64,000 nucleotides of DNA from Methanomicrobiales archaeon. GTDB lineage: Archaea > Halobacteriota > Methanomicrobia > Methanomicrobiales > JACTUA01. Of the stretch, positions 42,714-52,790 are shown in pieces. Position numbers and translations under genes: made by a program. Under the pieces are notes generated by a model. It saw nothing but the letters and a program-made list of their open reading frames with translations, did not search any database and was not told where the DNA came from. Position 1 is the stretch's first letter. Every line of letters starts with the position of its first letter. The stretch lies in contig JARYLJ010000004.1 of the NCBI GenBank assembly GCA_029907705.1, forward strand, positions 1-64,000. Direction: 5' to 3'.

Positions 42714-43606
42714 TCATGCGTCTTTTGCCTTCTTCAGCGTCCCCACGATCTCCCTGACGATCTGTTCGATGGCCTTCCTTGCGAAAGATTCCGCATGAGA
42801 AAGGATGTACGGCCTGCCCTCGCCCCCTACTTTCACCATATCCGGATCCATCGGTATCTCGCCCAGGTATGGGACATGCAGCACCTCCGCCGCCTTTTTA
42901 CCTCCGCCCTTTCTAAATACCTCAATTTTCTTTCCGCAATGCGGGCAGATCATCCCGCTCATATTCTCGATGATCCCGAGCACTGGCACTTCCATCTTTT
43001 CCACGAAGCGGACGGCCTTCGATACATCCAGCACCGCCACTTCCTGCGGTGTGGTGACGATCACCGCCCCCCGCACATTTGGTGCGAGCTGTATGATGGA
43101 GAGCGCCTCGTCACCCGTGCCCGGTGGGAGGTCGACGATCATGTAATCGAGGGGACCCTAGTCCACCTCTTCAAGGAACTGACAGATTGCGGTCATCTTC
43201 ATCGGGCCCCTCCAGATTACCAGGGTATCCCTGTCAGGGAGGAGGAACGCCATCGAGATCACGGAGAGGTCGCCGGATATCGGGAACGGCTGAATTCTTT
43301 TACCGAGTACCTGAAGGCTCTTTCCCTCGATGCCGAGCATCTTCGCCACATTCGGACCATGGATATCCAGGTCGAGGAGCCCCGTTCGATAGCCCTGCGA
43401 GGCGAGTTCCATCGCGAGATTCACCGCCACGGTGGTCTTCCCCACACCTCCCTTTCCCGAGAGCACGAGGATGATGTTCTCGACATCGATATCCACCTTC
43501 GGGGGAGTCCTCGCCCCTGCGGCTTTGACGCCTGCAATGGATTCCGATCCAACTTCTCTTTAGTATTTCCAGTCTCTCTCTTCTCTTCTGTCATATTTCC
43601 GCCCAT
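42714..43606 (-). pseudogene. Mrp/NBP35-type Fe-S cluster carrier ATPase, interrupted
   Basis: SGKGGVGKTT..(43158-43496)..EVD-TAG-GPLDYMIVDLPPGTGDE (42714-43142 same frame); N-terminal MTEEKRETGNTKE lies in another frame from GVKAAGARTPPKVDIDVEN. Confidence 0.75.
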
Positions 43607-43612
43607 CTCCTT

Positions 43613-45269
43613 TCAGTATGCCTTCACCTTCACATCGATGCTGCCCCTCTCCCTCTCATCCGGGGTGAGCGATGCAATGACCTCCTTCGGAGGACCTATC
43701 TCCACGAGTCTGCCCCCACGCATGAGCGCAACCCTGTCGCAGGTCTCGCGCACGAAATCGAGATCGTGGGAGACGATGATGAAGGTCTCCTCCATCTCCT
43801 GCCGCGCATTCAGGATCAAGTGTTTCACATCCTGCTTCGTGATCGGATCCATCGTCCCCGTGGGTTCGTCCAGTACCACCAGGCGGGGCTCCCGGATCAG
43901 CACCTGTTAGAGCGCGACACGGTGCCGCTCCCCCTCGCTCATTTCCGCCGGGTGTTTGGGAAGTATCGCCTCCAGTCTGTTCGCCGTAAAGCCGGCCATG
44001 CTCAGGCTTATCCTCGCCTTGTGCGCCGCCAGCTCCTTCGGGAACTCCAGACCGATCGCATCCGTCAGGTTGTCGAGTACGGTCCTGTGCGGATACAGGT
44101 CGTATTCCTGATGCAGGAGTCCGATATACCCAATCGCACGCCCGCGCTCTTCGATGCCCGGTTTTGTCATGTCGACCCATTCGTCTCCCACGCGGAAGTT
44201 CACCTCCCCGCTCGTCGGTGTGATGATGCCCGAAATGATGCGGGAGAGCGTCGTTTTTCCTGCCCCGCTCACACCGATGATCCCGAGTATCTCACGCTCT
44301 TTCACCTCGAAAGAGATGGAATTCACCGCTCTCACGACACCCCGGTCGACCGTCAGTTACTTCTTCTCCACATCTCGGGCAATGAGTATCGGTGCCCCGT
44401 GCACGAACTTGCAGGTGTCGCCCTCCTCGTGATACTGATTCAGAAAGGTGCCGACCACCTCATCCGGCGGGCCATCCATGACGAGCGAACCGTCCACGAG
44501 CAGCAGTGCCCGATCGGCCACCTCCTCGATCACATGGGAGCAGTGGGACGTGATCACCATCCCCATCCCCTGCGCCTGCACTGCTTCGATGAGCATGGAA
44601 TGGACGAACATGTGCGGTATTCGGATCAAGTGTTCCTGTGGGTTCGTCCGCGAAGAGCATGATGGGCTCCCTCGCCTGCTGCCGGGCGAGCACGACCCGC
44701 TGTTTCTCTCCGCCAGAGAGGTCTCTCGCGATATGCATCATGCGGTGCGTGAGGCGCACACGGTCCAGGAGATCGGCCGCGCGGTTGATCGCGTTATCCT
44801 GAGGGTATCCGGAGTCGTCGAGTGCCTTCAGAACATTCTCGATGACACGGTCGTTGCCATACAGGGCAAAGGTCCTCTGGAACATCATCGCCGTCCGATG
44901 CATCACCCTGTCCCTCCAGAACTCATCGCCGTTCCAGAGATCGATGTCCCTGTGGATCAGCATCTTCTGGCACACAGGACAGGACCTGCCCTCGCCGCCG
45001 GGGAGCGCCACGTGTCCACATGAATCACAGCATGCGAGGTGATACACAATCCTGCCGCTGCTCGGTGGGTGTTCGATCCCGCGGAGCAGGTGCATCAGTA
45101 TCGTCTTTCCCGCACCGCTCCTGCCAATGATCCCGAGGATCTCGCCCTCCAGAATCCTGAATGAGACATCGTCCAGGACTTTTGAACCATCGAATTCCAT
45201 GGATACACAATCCACAGTGAGGATGGCCGGTCCTTTCGAACCACCTTCGCTGTGTTGGATTTTATCCAT
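43613..45269 (-). pseudogene. atwA: methyl-coenzyme M reductase activation component A2 (AtwA-type twin ABC ATPase), interrupted
   Basis: ABC domain 1 ([23 protein letters not shown]), frameshift ~44610-44620, in-frame TAA at 44357-44359 and TAA at 43907-43909, domain 2 (IIGVSGAGKTT..LDEPTGTMDP). Confidence 0.82.
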
Positions 45270-46257
45270 TTAATGATTCCTCGATGCATTTTTGTTTATG
45301 CGGGTTTGTGATATTCAAGAACCGGATATAATATTACTCATATGAGCATAATCACTTAATGATAACGAAATAATTTTACCTTCATGTAATGGTATGGGGG
45401 GATTCTGACGATTCTGTCCTTTACACCGGATTGAACAATCTCGAAGAAAATTCAGAGTATCATCGGATCGATGAAGCAGCGAATTTTTCCGTCTGAAGAA
45501 ATTAGGGATATTGTTCAGTACTCACCATGAAAAAAAAGGATATTTCGATACTCGATAATGAAAATCGCTTTAATTTTCGTCTTTTTTAATATAAACGACC
45601 AGAGGCAAACACTCCAGCGACTGTTCTCAGTTCCGACGCCGTTGCCACGGCACCATCTTTATCATGATGCCTTTTCATTTTATTTCGCGGAGCTCCGTCT
45701 TTCTTCTCGTCACGCGCTTGCGACAAAGGGCAGAGCTGATGCTCACCCGAGTGGAATCGCTCTGGATGCGACGGTGACAAACGCTCCCTGGATACATCTC
45801 CCCTTCATCCACCATGCTGTAATCTCCTGCCGAAAGGATCGAATCGTTATCGCGAGATCCGTTGCATCGCGGGCATCTCCGTGATGCACTATGATTCGAA
45901 CCGTGACAGCCATCGTATTCGGTCGAGAGTGAAGATGAAAGTACCTCGATGGGCAAAGAGGGGTTGGAGAGGATTATGCGGTAGCGCGGTGCAGAGTGAT
46001 TGGGTTCTGAATTGAAAAAAGCATCACAGGGCAGAATGGCCGCATGTAGTCATCGGTGAGGCAGTCACTCCTGCACTTCCGAATGTGTGTCCGGGTCTCA
46101 CGTGCATCAAATCTCCGACCTGTCACCGCATCCTCATTCGACGCCTGGCCCTGACACCCCGAAGCTGCCATGGATCGGGGGAGTCCGATGGATCCGGTTT
46201 TTTACAGGTGAGGGGAGGCGGAATTTCGGCCTATCGAAGGAGCTCCTGCCGGCCCCT

Positions 46258-46638
46258 TCACCTGCAGAACCTTCCTTTTGCTGTATTCGGCGTGTTTGCA
46301 TCGAATTTCGGGCACTCCACGTCATTTTCGAAGGAACAGCCTCTCATTTCGATGTTCTTCCCATGGATGAGCGCATCCGCAATCTTCCTCCTCACTTCGT
46401 GGAGGTCTCTCCATACCGTACGTCTTGAAACCCCGAGCAGGTTTGCCGCTTCTTCCTGCTCCATCCCCTCCAGATCCACCAGCCTGAGGAGTTCCAGCTC
46501 CTCCGGCAACAGAGTCACTGACTCGGATGAATCCGAGAAGTGGCATTGGGGGCCGAAACACCGAAAGGGGCCTTTTCCGCGAATAATTCTCGGAACTCGC
46601 GGCCTCCCTCTCGACACCCCGCGCTCTTCCTCCATCAT
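46258..46638 (-). CDS. DUF134 family predicted DNA-binding protein
   Basis: RGRPRVPRII; LPEELELLRLVDLEGMEQEEAANLLGVSRRTVWRDLHEVRRKIADAL. Confidence 0.82.
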   Translation of the reverse strand: MMEEERGVSRGRPRVPRIIRGKGPFRCFGPQCHFSDSSESVTLLPEELELLRLVDLEGMEQEEAANLLGVSRRTVWRDLHEVRRKIADALIHGKNIEMRGCSFENDVECPKFDANTPNTAKGRFCR

Positions 46639-47021
46639 CTCCTGTATTCTTTATCGGATATTATGAAATATGCTTCTTCGGCTGCCGCCTCATCCCGAAC
46701 CCCCTTCTCTCGAAGACGGGCGTGCACTTGGAACAAATACTTGGAACAAATATGCGAACATATGTACCGTGAATAAACGGTATGCACAAGCGATAACGCC
46801 ACCGGCGATCGATCGCGGGTAATACATCATCGCCATATCTGTCTTCAGGCTTTTATTGATGGCGAAGCCCGACTCCGCAGATCTTTAATGCACCACTCCT
46901 TTGTCGGCTCAATTGCAGGACGAGACCGTGCATCTCCATCAGGCATGCCCGCCGGTCCATGAACTCATGGGACGGGTGGATATTTTTTCCACGATTCCAC
47001 TGCAAATCGCACGTGGCTGCA

Positions 47022-47417
47022 TCAAACAAACGGCTCGCCTTTCTTTTCATCCCTGCATTTCTGCATGAACTCATCGATCCTGGCGATCGTCTCCTCGCTG
47101 ATATGGTGCTCGATCTGGCATGCATCCCTCTCGGCGCGTTCAGGGCTGACCCCGATGGATTGAAAGAAGGAAGCGAGCAGTGCATGCCTCATCGAGAGGC
47201 GTTCCGCAATCCGCTGCCCTTTCTGCGATAGCCTGACCCCTGCGTGCGGTTCGTAGAAGACAAGGCCTTCGCGTTCGAGCTTCTTCAGCATCTCGGTGAT
47301 GGAGGGGGGGCTCACACCGAGCGTGGCGGCTATCATGCCGGTCGAAGCCTTTCCACCCTCATTCAGCTGTATCCTGAATATCGCCTCGATGTACTCCTCG
47401 GCGGTCTTCCTGCGCAC
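47022..47417 (-). CDS. DtxR/MntR-family metal-dependent repressor
   Basis: TAEEYIEAIFRIQLNEG..TLGVSPPSITEMLKKLEREGLVFYEPHAGVRLSQKG. Confidence 0.9.
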   Translation of the reverse strand: MRRKTAEEYIEAIFRIQLNEGGKASTGMIAATLGVSPPSITEMLKKLEREGLVFYEPHAGVRLSQKGQRIAERLSMRHALLASFFQSIGVSPERAERDACQIEHHISEETIARIDEFMQKCRDEKKGEPFV

Positions 47418-47420
47418 TCC

Positions 47421-49139
47421 CTACACCCCCAGCAGTATGACCCTCATGGCACCACCGACCAGAGTGGCGGTGACGACCATGATGAGGAGTGTTATGGCAA
47501 GATCACGGGGCCCCAGCTCCTTCAGGAGCACGGCGAAGGTGGCGACACAGGGGAAATTGAGCGTGAGGACGGTGACCGCGATGACCAGCTGCAGGGGCGC
47601 CATACCGAGGGGGATGAGCATCCCGACCGCGAGGTCCTTGCGCAGGAACCCCATCATCAGTGCGATGGTCGCCTCCGGCACCAGTCCGAGCCACCCCGCG
47701 AAGAACGGAGCAAAGATCATCCCTATAATTGCGAGAAGGCCGCTGAAGTACAGGAGGTTCACGATCAGGATGCCGGCAAAGAGAAAGGGGATCGCCTCAA
47801 GGACGAAGCCCCGCACCCTCATCAGCGTTTTTCTGAAGAGAACCGCGCCACGCGGCATCCTGTAGGGCGGGATCTCGAGGAGGAGTTCCGGGCTCTCGCC
47901 CGGCACCACGCGCTTCAGGATCAACCCCAGGACGAGAAAGACTCCGATCAGTGTCGCATACACGAGCACGACATACTGCAGCCCCTGTGCACCGAGGACA
48001 CCGAAGATCATCGCCGTCTGGGCAGTGCAGGGGGTTGTGACCGATATGAGGGTGGCGGCGATCAGGCGCTGCTTTTTCGTCTCCAGCATACGACTGGCAA
48101 GCACCCCCGGCACATTGCAGCCCAGACCGAGGAAGCAGGGAATGATCGCGTGACCGTGCATCCCCAGCCTGTGGAAGAGGGTATCCGCCAGGGTGGCAAG
48201 GCGCGGGAGGTAGCCCAAGTCCTCCAGCAGAGCGAGCACGGTGTAGAATGTGACGATGTAGGGCAGCACGATGGCGAAGGGGACATAGAGGCCGGTGGTG
48301 AGCATGCCCATCGACTCCTCCCAAACGATCTCCCCATCGAACAGCCTCCCGATCAGCAGGTCCCTGATCAGGCCCGGTCCCAGCTGCCCTGCCAGCGATC
48401 CGAGCACGGACTGGAGGACGCCGAAGATCGGATCCAGTACGAAGAAACGGATCGCCTCTCCTCCCGCCCACACGGCCGCGAACGAGGCGAGCAGGACCAG
48501 CACCCCGATCGGGATGCCTGTGATGGGATGGATGGTCGCATCCGAAATCCTCTCCCGGACCGTATGGTGGCGGTGGGTGAGTGTGAGCACATCGCCGGTG
48601 ATCGCGCCGATCCTGACCCACTTCTCCTCGTCGCTCAGCTCCACAGTCCTTTCAGGTGGCGATGCATGAGAAACTGCCTCCACCAGTTCCTTGATCCCCT
48701 CTCCGGTCAGGGCGACGGTGGGGATGATCGGGACACCGAGCTGTGCTCGCAGTCTCTCGAGGTCGATCTGTATCCCGGTGTGGCGTGCCTCGTCCCACAT
48801 ATTGAGCGCAATGACGAGGGGTTTGTTCTTCTCGAGCAATTCCAGCGTGAGGAGCAGGTTGCGCTCCAGTGTGGTCGCATCGATCACCTGGATGATGAGA
48901 TCCGCCTCTTCCACCATCCTGACCGCGATCTCCTCCGCGCGGTTTGTCGCGTTCAGCGAATATGTTCCGGGTGCATCGACGAGGATCAGGTCCTCCTCAC
49001 CCACGCGTATACGCCCCTGCGTGAACTCCACCGTCGTGCCGGGATAGTTCGAAGAGATGACATTTGCACCCGTGAGGCGCGAGAAGATCACGCTCTTCCC
49101 CACGTTGGGATTGCCCATCAGGACAACCTTCCTCATCAC
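47421..49139 (-). CDS. feoB: ferrous iron transport protein B
   Basis: GNPNVGKSVIFSRLTG; NYPGTTVEFTQG; DAPGTYSL; Gate domains. Confidence 0.95.
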   Translation of the reverse strand: MMRKVVLMGNPNVGKSVIFSRLTGANVISSNYPGTTVEFTQGRIRVGEEDLILVDAPGTYSLNATNRAEEIAVRMVEEADLIIQVIDATTLERNLLLTLELLEKNKPLVIALNMWDEARHTGIQIDLERLRAQLGVPIIPTVALTGEGIKELVEAVSHASPPERTVELSDEEKWVRIGAITGDVLTLTHRHHTVRERISDATIHPITGIPIGVLVLLASFAAVWAGGEAIRFFVLDPIFGVLQSVLGSLAGQLGPGLIRDLLIGRLFDGEIVWEESMGMLTTGLYVPFAIVLPYIVTFYTVLALLEDLGYLPRLATLADTLFHRLGMHGHAIIPCFLGLGCNVPGVLASRMLETKKQRLIAATLISVTTPCTAQTAMIFGVLGAQGLQYVVLVYATLIGVFLVLGLILKRVVPGESPELLLEIPPYRMPRGAVLFRKTLMRVRGFVLEAIPFLFAGILIVNLLYFSGLLAIIGMIFAPFFAGWLGLVPEATIALMMGFLRKDLAVGMLIPLGMAPLQLVIAVTVLTLNFPCVATFAVLLKELGPRDLAITLLIMVVTATLVGGAMRVILLGV

Positions 49140-49366
49140 TTCTTCTCCACCCAGATCCTCGCCGCGATCCCCCTCCCGATGGTGATCGCTCTTCCATCGA
49201 TCTCGATCACCACGGGTCCGCCGAAGGGGTGCCGGGCGACGACCGTGAGGATCTTCCCACCCCTGATGCCGAGGGCGCCCAGATGGTAGGACATCCCCAC
49301 CCCCCCGATCACCCTTGTCACCACCCCCCTCTCTCCCTCTCCCAATTGGACCAGCGGTAGCTCCAT
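49136..49366 (-). CDS. feoA: ferrous iron transport protein A
   Basis: SH3-like FeoA pattern, LGALGIRGGKILTVVARHPFGGPVVIEIDGR; overlaps feoB. Confidence 0.9.
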   Translation of the reverse strand: MELPLVQLGEGERGVVTRVIGGVGMSYHLGALGIRGGKILTVVARHPFGGPVVIEIDGRAITIGRGIAARIWVEKK

Positions 49367-49375
49367 GACGGATCT

Positions 49376-49395
49376 AATTTAGGTATACCTAAATT
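49376..49395. promoter_or_regulatory. 20-bp perfect palindrome AATTTAGGTATACCTAAATT, likely DtxR-family operator for feoAB-dtxR
   Basis: TTTAGG-N4-CCTAAA symmetry resembling DtxR/IdeR boxes; 9 bp upstream of feoA ATG; TATA-like GTTAAATAT ~25 bp further upstream. Confidence 0.75.
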
Positions 49396-49571
49396 TTTAA
49401 TGACGATGATATTTAACTTGTGGTCTAAAAGGCCCAAAAAGAAAGAACAGTGGCGAATTTGTCACAAACAAAGAAAGAACTGCGCTGATCGAGATGGAGA
49501 GCGCAGCCGGCCCGGCACGAAAGTGGCAGTCCCCCCCGGCGGAAACACCATACTCGAGGAGACGAACACGC

Positions 49572-50528
49572 TCATCGCGGCTTTTCCGTTCGCCTCTCCC
49601 GGAGGCAGTAGAAGACCCCGTCGCCCACAGACCTCGCCTCCACCACTCCCTCATCGCAAAGGCCGTCCAGCAGCTTCGCCACCTCCCCTTCATGAAGCCC
49701 GGTGATGCGGACGAGATCCTCGATGGTGCACGGCCTGCGGAGCAGCGTCTCCCTGATCGTGTCACCTGCACACGATGCACGTTCCGCACGGTGAGGCCGC
49801 GTTGCCCTCGTCAGAATATCGATCGGTTCGAAATCCAGGATACTCTTCGCTTCCGCCATCTCATCCATTGATGCCGGGTGGACCCATGCCTCCGCGCACG
49901 GCCGGTCGAGGGTGTTCAGCTGGACCCGGTCGGGAGATATCCGCGCGATCGCGCTCTGCAACCCCTCCAGTTCTTCTCGCGAGGTGTTCAGCGGAGGCAC
50001 GAGGAACACCTCCAGCCATATCTCCCCACCGAACTCCCTGCGAAAGAGAACGAGTCCCTCCAGAATCTTTTCAAGGGAGAGTGCCGGATGCGGCCGATGT
50101 ATCCTCCTGAATGTCTCTGCGTTCACCGTCGTCAGCGTGGGCAGGACGAGATCGGCTCTGCTGATCTCTTCTCTCACCCTCTGCTGCCATAAGAGGCTTC
50201 CATTCGTCAGCACTGCCGCGGGATACTGTGGGTGCTGTACGTCCAGATATTCGAGGACCTTCCCTATCGCCGTGGAGAGCGTGGGTTCACCGGAGCCCGA
50301 GAAGGTGATCCGGTCCATATATGGGGGGTGAGCCAGGAGATCCTCAAGCTCGGGTATCACATCTTCCGCTCTGATGTACTCCCGCCGGTTCAGGGTGAGG
50401 CTGGTGGTCGGGCCGCATTCGCAGTACACACAATTGAACGTGCAGGTCTTGAAGGGGAGGAGATCCACTCCAAGGGAAAAACCAAGGCGTCTGGAGGCGA
50501 CCGGACCGAAGAGGTGTCTGTATGGCAT
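49572..50528 (-). CDS. radical SAM protein (COG0731-like) with C-terminal winged-helix-like domain
   Basis: FGPVASRRLGFSLGVDLLPFKTCTFNCVYCECGPTT; FSGSGEPTLS. Confidence 0.82.
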   Translation of the reverse strand: MPYRHLFGPVASRRLGFSLGVDLLPFKTCTFNCVYCECGPTTSLTLNRREYIRAEDVIPELEDLLAHPPYMDRITFSGSGEPTLSTAIGKVLEYLDVQHPQYPAAVLTNGSLLWQQRVREEISRADLVLPTLTTVNAETFRRIHRPHPALSLEKILEGLVLFRREFGGEIWLEVFLVPPLNTSREELEGLQSAIARISPDRVQLNTLDRPCAEAWVHPASMDEMAEAKSILDFEPIDILTRATRPHRAERASCAGDTIRETLLRRPCTIEDLVRITGLHEGEVAKLLDGLCDEGVVEARSVGDGVFYCLRERRTEKPR

Positions 50529-50785
50529 GCGCGCAACTTCCTGCACATCATTCAGGATTCGATGGGTATTTTCATATACTTCAGCGAGTGTGGATAATAC
50601 TACTGCCTGAAGGCCCGAGAGGTGTGAGTGGCCCCATTCCCTGCCACCGGTTCTGGTTAAAGTCCGAATCGATGCAACACCTGATCGACCTGAAGGGGCA
50701 TCTGAAAATCTTTCAACCTTGTTATCACCCCGTCGCACAGGGTATTACAGTTTTTATATCAATCTGCTGGAGCAGGTGCATGTAT

Positions 50786-51955
50786 CTACCTCATAACGAT
50801 CTTACTCACGATGTTCATGATGGACGATTTTTTGTAACCTTTCCCTCTCTTCTGCATGGACGACATCTGAAAGGGCGAAGGGATCATACAGGACGAGTAC
50901 ATTTCCCCGTCAATTCGATTCGTGATCTCGTCCAGAACATGTCGGTATGCAATACAGTGGGGATCGATCCCGTTGATCTCGCCTCCCGAAGGCGCGATCG
51001 CATTGTAGGGGCAGCCGCCACGGCAGTATCTGATATGCCTACAGCCACTGCATTCGGAGTCCACTCGTTGCTTGAAGGCCTGAAGGCGCTGGCCTGCATC
51101 AGAATTTTTAAGGTCTTCTGTACAAGGACGTGTGGAGACATGTCCCATTGTGTATTCGTCTATCCCCACAAACCGATAGCAGGGATAGATCCTCCCATCT
51201 GGTCCGACCGCATATGTGCTGTCCATGCAGTCCACAAAGGTGCAGACAGTACCCTGCCGGATCATCACGCCCTTCACCAGATCGTTAACATTCATGATCT
51301 CGATGGACTCGGGATCATCCTGGTACATGTTCAGGAGAAAGACGAGAAGATCCCCATAATCTGCCGGAGAGAGAGCCCATACTGCCGGATCGTGGCTCCG
51401 CAATGAGGGAAGCGCTGGGTGAATCTTCATATTCCATCCTTTTTCCCTGAAGAATGCAACGATCTCCTCCCTGAATGCGTAAGAGCCGGCGGTAAAGGTG
51501 CAGATGAAACTCACCGCGAGGTCGTGCTCCCTTGCCACCTCGTATCCGCGCATCGTCCTGTCGAAATACCCTTTCCCCCGCTGTTGATCGTTAATCTCTC
51601 TGGGGCCATCGAGGCTGGAACCGATGGGAATATGGTACTCCGCGAGAATATCCGCGATCTCGGGCGTCATCAGCCAGAGGTTTGACTGGAGGGCGAAAGT
51701 CGGATGCAGGTGGGAAAGCCCCTCGGCGAGGAGCGGTAGCGCCTCCCTGAAGTACTCTGCACCAGCAAGGAGTGGCTCACCCCCGTGGAAGGTGATGGTG
51801 ACCTGATCATTCCGGAAGTCTCTGAGCCACTCCACGATCTCCCTGATGGTGTCGATGGTCATGACAGGTGACTTCGCGTCCGAACTCCAACAGTAGCTGC
51901 AGCGTGAAGGGCATCCGAGGGTGGGAATGATCATGATGTGAAAGGGGCTCTTCAT
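50786..51955 (-). CDS. radical SAM/SPASM-like protein, anSME/peptide-maturase type
   Basis: PTLGCPSRCSYCWSS; FHGGEPLLAG; C-terminal CTFVDCMDSTYAVGPDGRIYPCYRF..CSGCRHIRYCRGGCPYNA. Confidence 0.8.
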   Translation of the reverse strand: MKSPFHIMIIPTLGCPSRCSYCWSSDAKSPVMTIDTIREIVEWLRDFRNDQVTITFHGGEPLLAGAEYFREALPLLAEGLSHLHPTFALQSNLWLMTPEIADILAEYHIPIGSSLDGPREINDQQRGKGYFDRTMRGYEVAREHDLAVSFICTFTAGSYAFREEIVAFFREKGWNMKIHPALPSLRSHDPAVWALSPADYGDLLVFLLNMYQDDPESIEIMNVNDLVKGVMIRQGTVCTFVDCMDSTYAVGPDGRIYPCYRFVGIDEYTMGHVSTRPCTEDLKNSDAGQRLQAFKQRVDSECSGCRHIRYCRGGCPYNAIAPSGGEINGIDPHCIAYRHVLDEITNRIDGEMYSSCMIPSPFQMSSMQKRGKGYKKSSIMNIVSKIVMR

Positions 51956-52790
51956 TGAGGAATGATTGTCCTTTGCATATGGTAAAATTAATGTTTTTGC
52001 TCAGGCAGATGCGCATTCTGGCTCTTCTGAAATGGTTCATTCACTTCTAAAAAGCAGAATAAAGTCAGTGCAGGATTCTGTGACGATCCTCAGGATCTGT
52101 CGATAAATCTCTGTATTTCAGACGTGGAGGAATGTGATTTGGAACGTGATGAACAATGAACCTGAGTTCTGAGCCGCACCATCGCATGATTACCAATACC
52201 GCCCTCCTCATTAATTCTAGTCAATTTTTTGTCATCAGGAGATAATCCTGAAATGAAGGTTACGCAATATTCATGAAGGGTAAAACCCTCCTGTGTAGAC
52301 TGTTCGTTCGGAAGGGTATGTCGATCACCGACATGATCACAGGTGATCGCTTGGTCATCTCTTCGATCGACTGCAAAACCCGGGAGAATGTGAGCATCAA
52401 TTGTTCGATATTGCGGCCAGCATCTACCGTTCTGGATTGAGAGGGCTTCAGAATGACGTTTTTTATCGATGATGGATAATCACGTTCCAGGATATTCAAA
52501 GGGCAGGTCAGGTATTGCAGGCAGCACCGTCATGGGGTGGAATATATCTCGCCTGAAAAATGAGAAGCTGCACCTGTAGATTCGGGCACAAGCTGTATGG
52601 AATATGGATCAATTTTATTTTAGTTAATGAAAAACAAAATGTTTAATTCATCATAAAACTGGCCTTTCGGTGAAAATTAAGAAATAACTGAAAGTTTTTC
52701 GAAAGCCTTTATAGCACACAGATCAACTGTTAAATGAACCATAATGGTTTACATTTGCTCTCGTGCATCTGCACGCAGGGAGGATGCTGA

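Noticed and set aside
43158-43160. TAG in mrp as pyrrolysine or suppressed codon
   Set aside because: TAG acts as an ordinary stop elsewhere in the window (hdrA TAG followed immediately by the mvhD ATG, mtrG, feoB). The neighbouring lesions include TAA and frameshifts, so recoding does not explain the pattern.
51807-52040. Putative small Cys-containing peptide (MRICLSKNINFTICKG...) upstream of the SPASM radical SAM gene
   Set aside because: Overlaps the radical SAM start, lacks an SD and does not look like known precursor families.
52260-52499. 79-aa minus-strand ORF before mtrE
   Set aside because: No RBS, motif or sensible composition; treated as intergenic.
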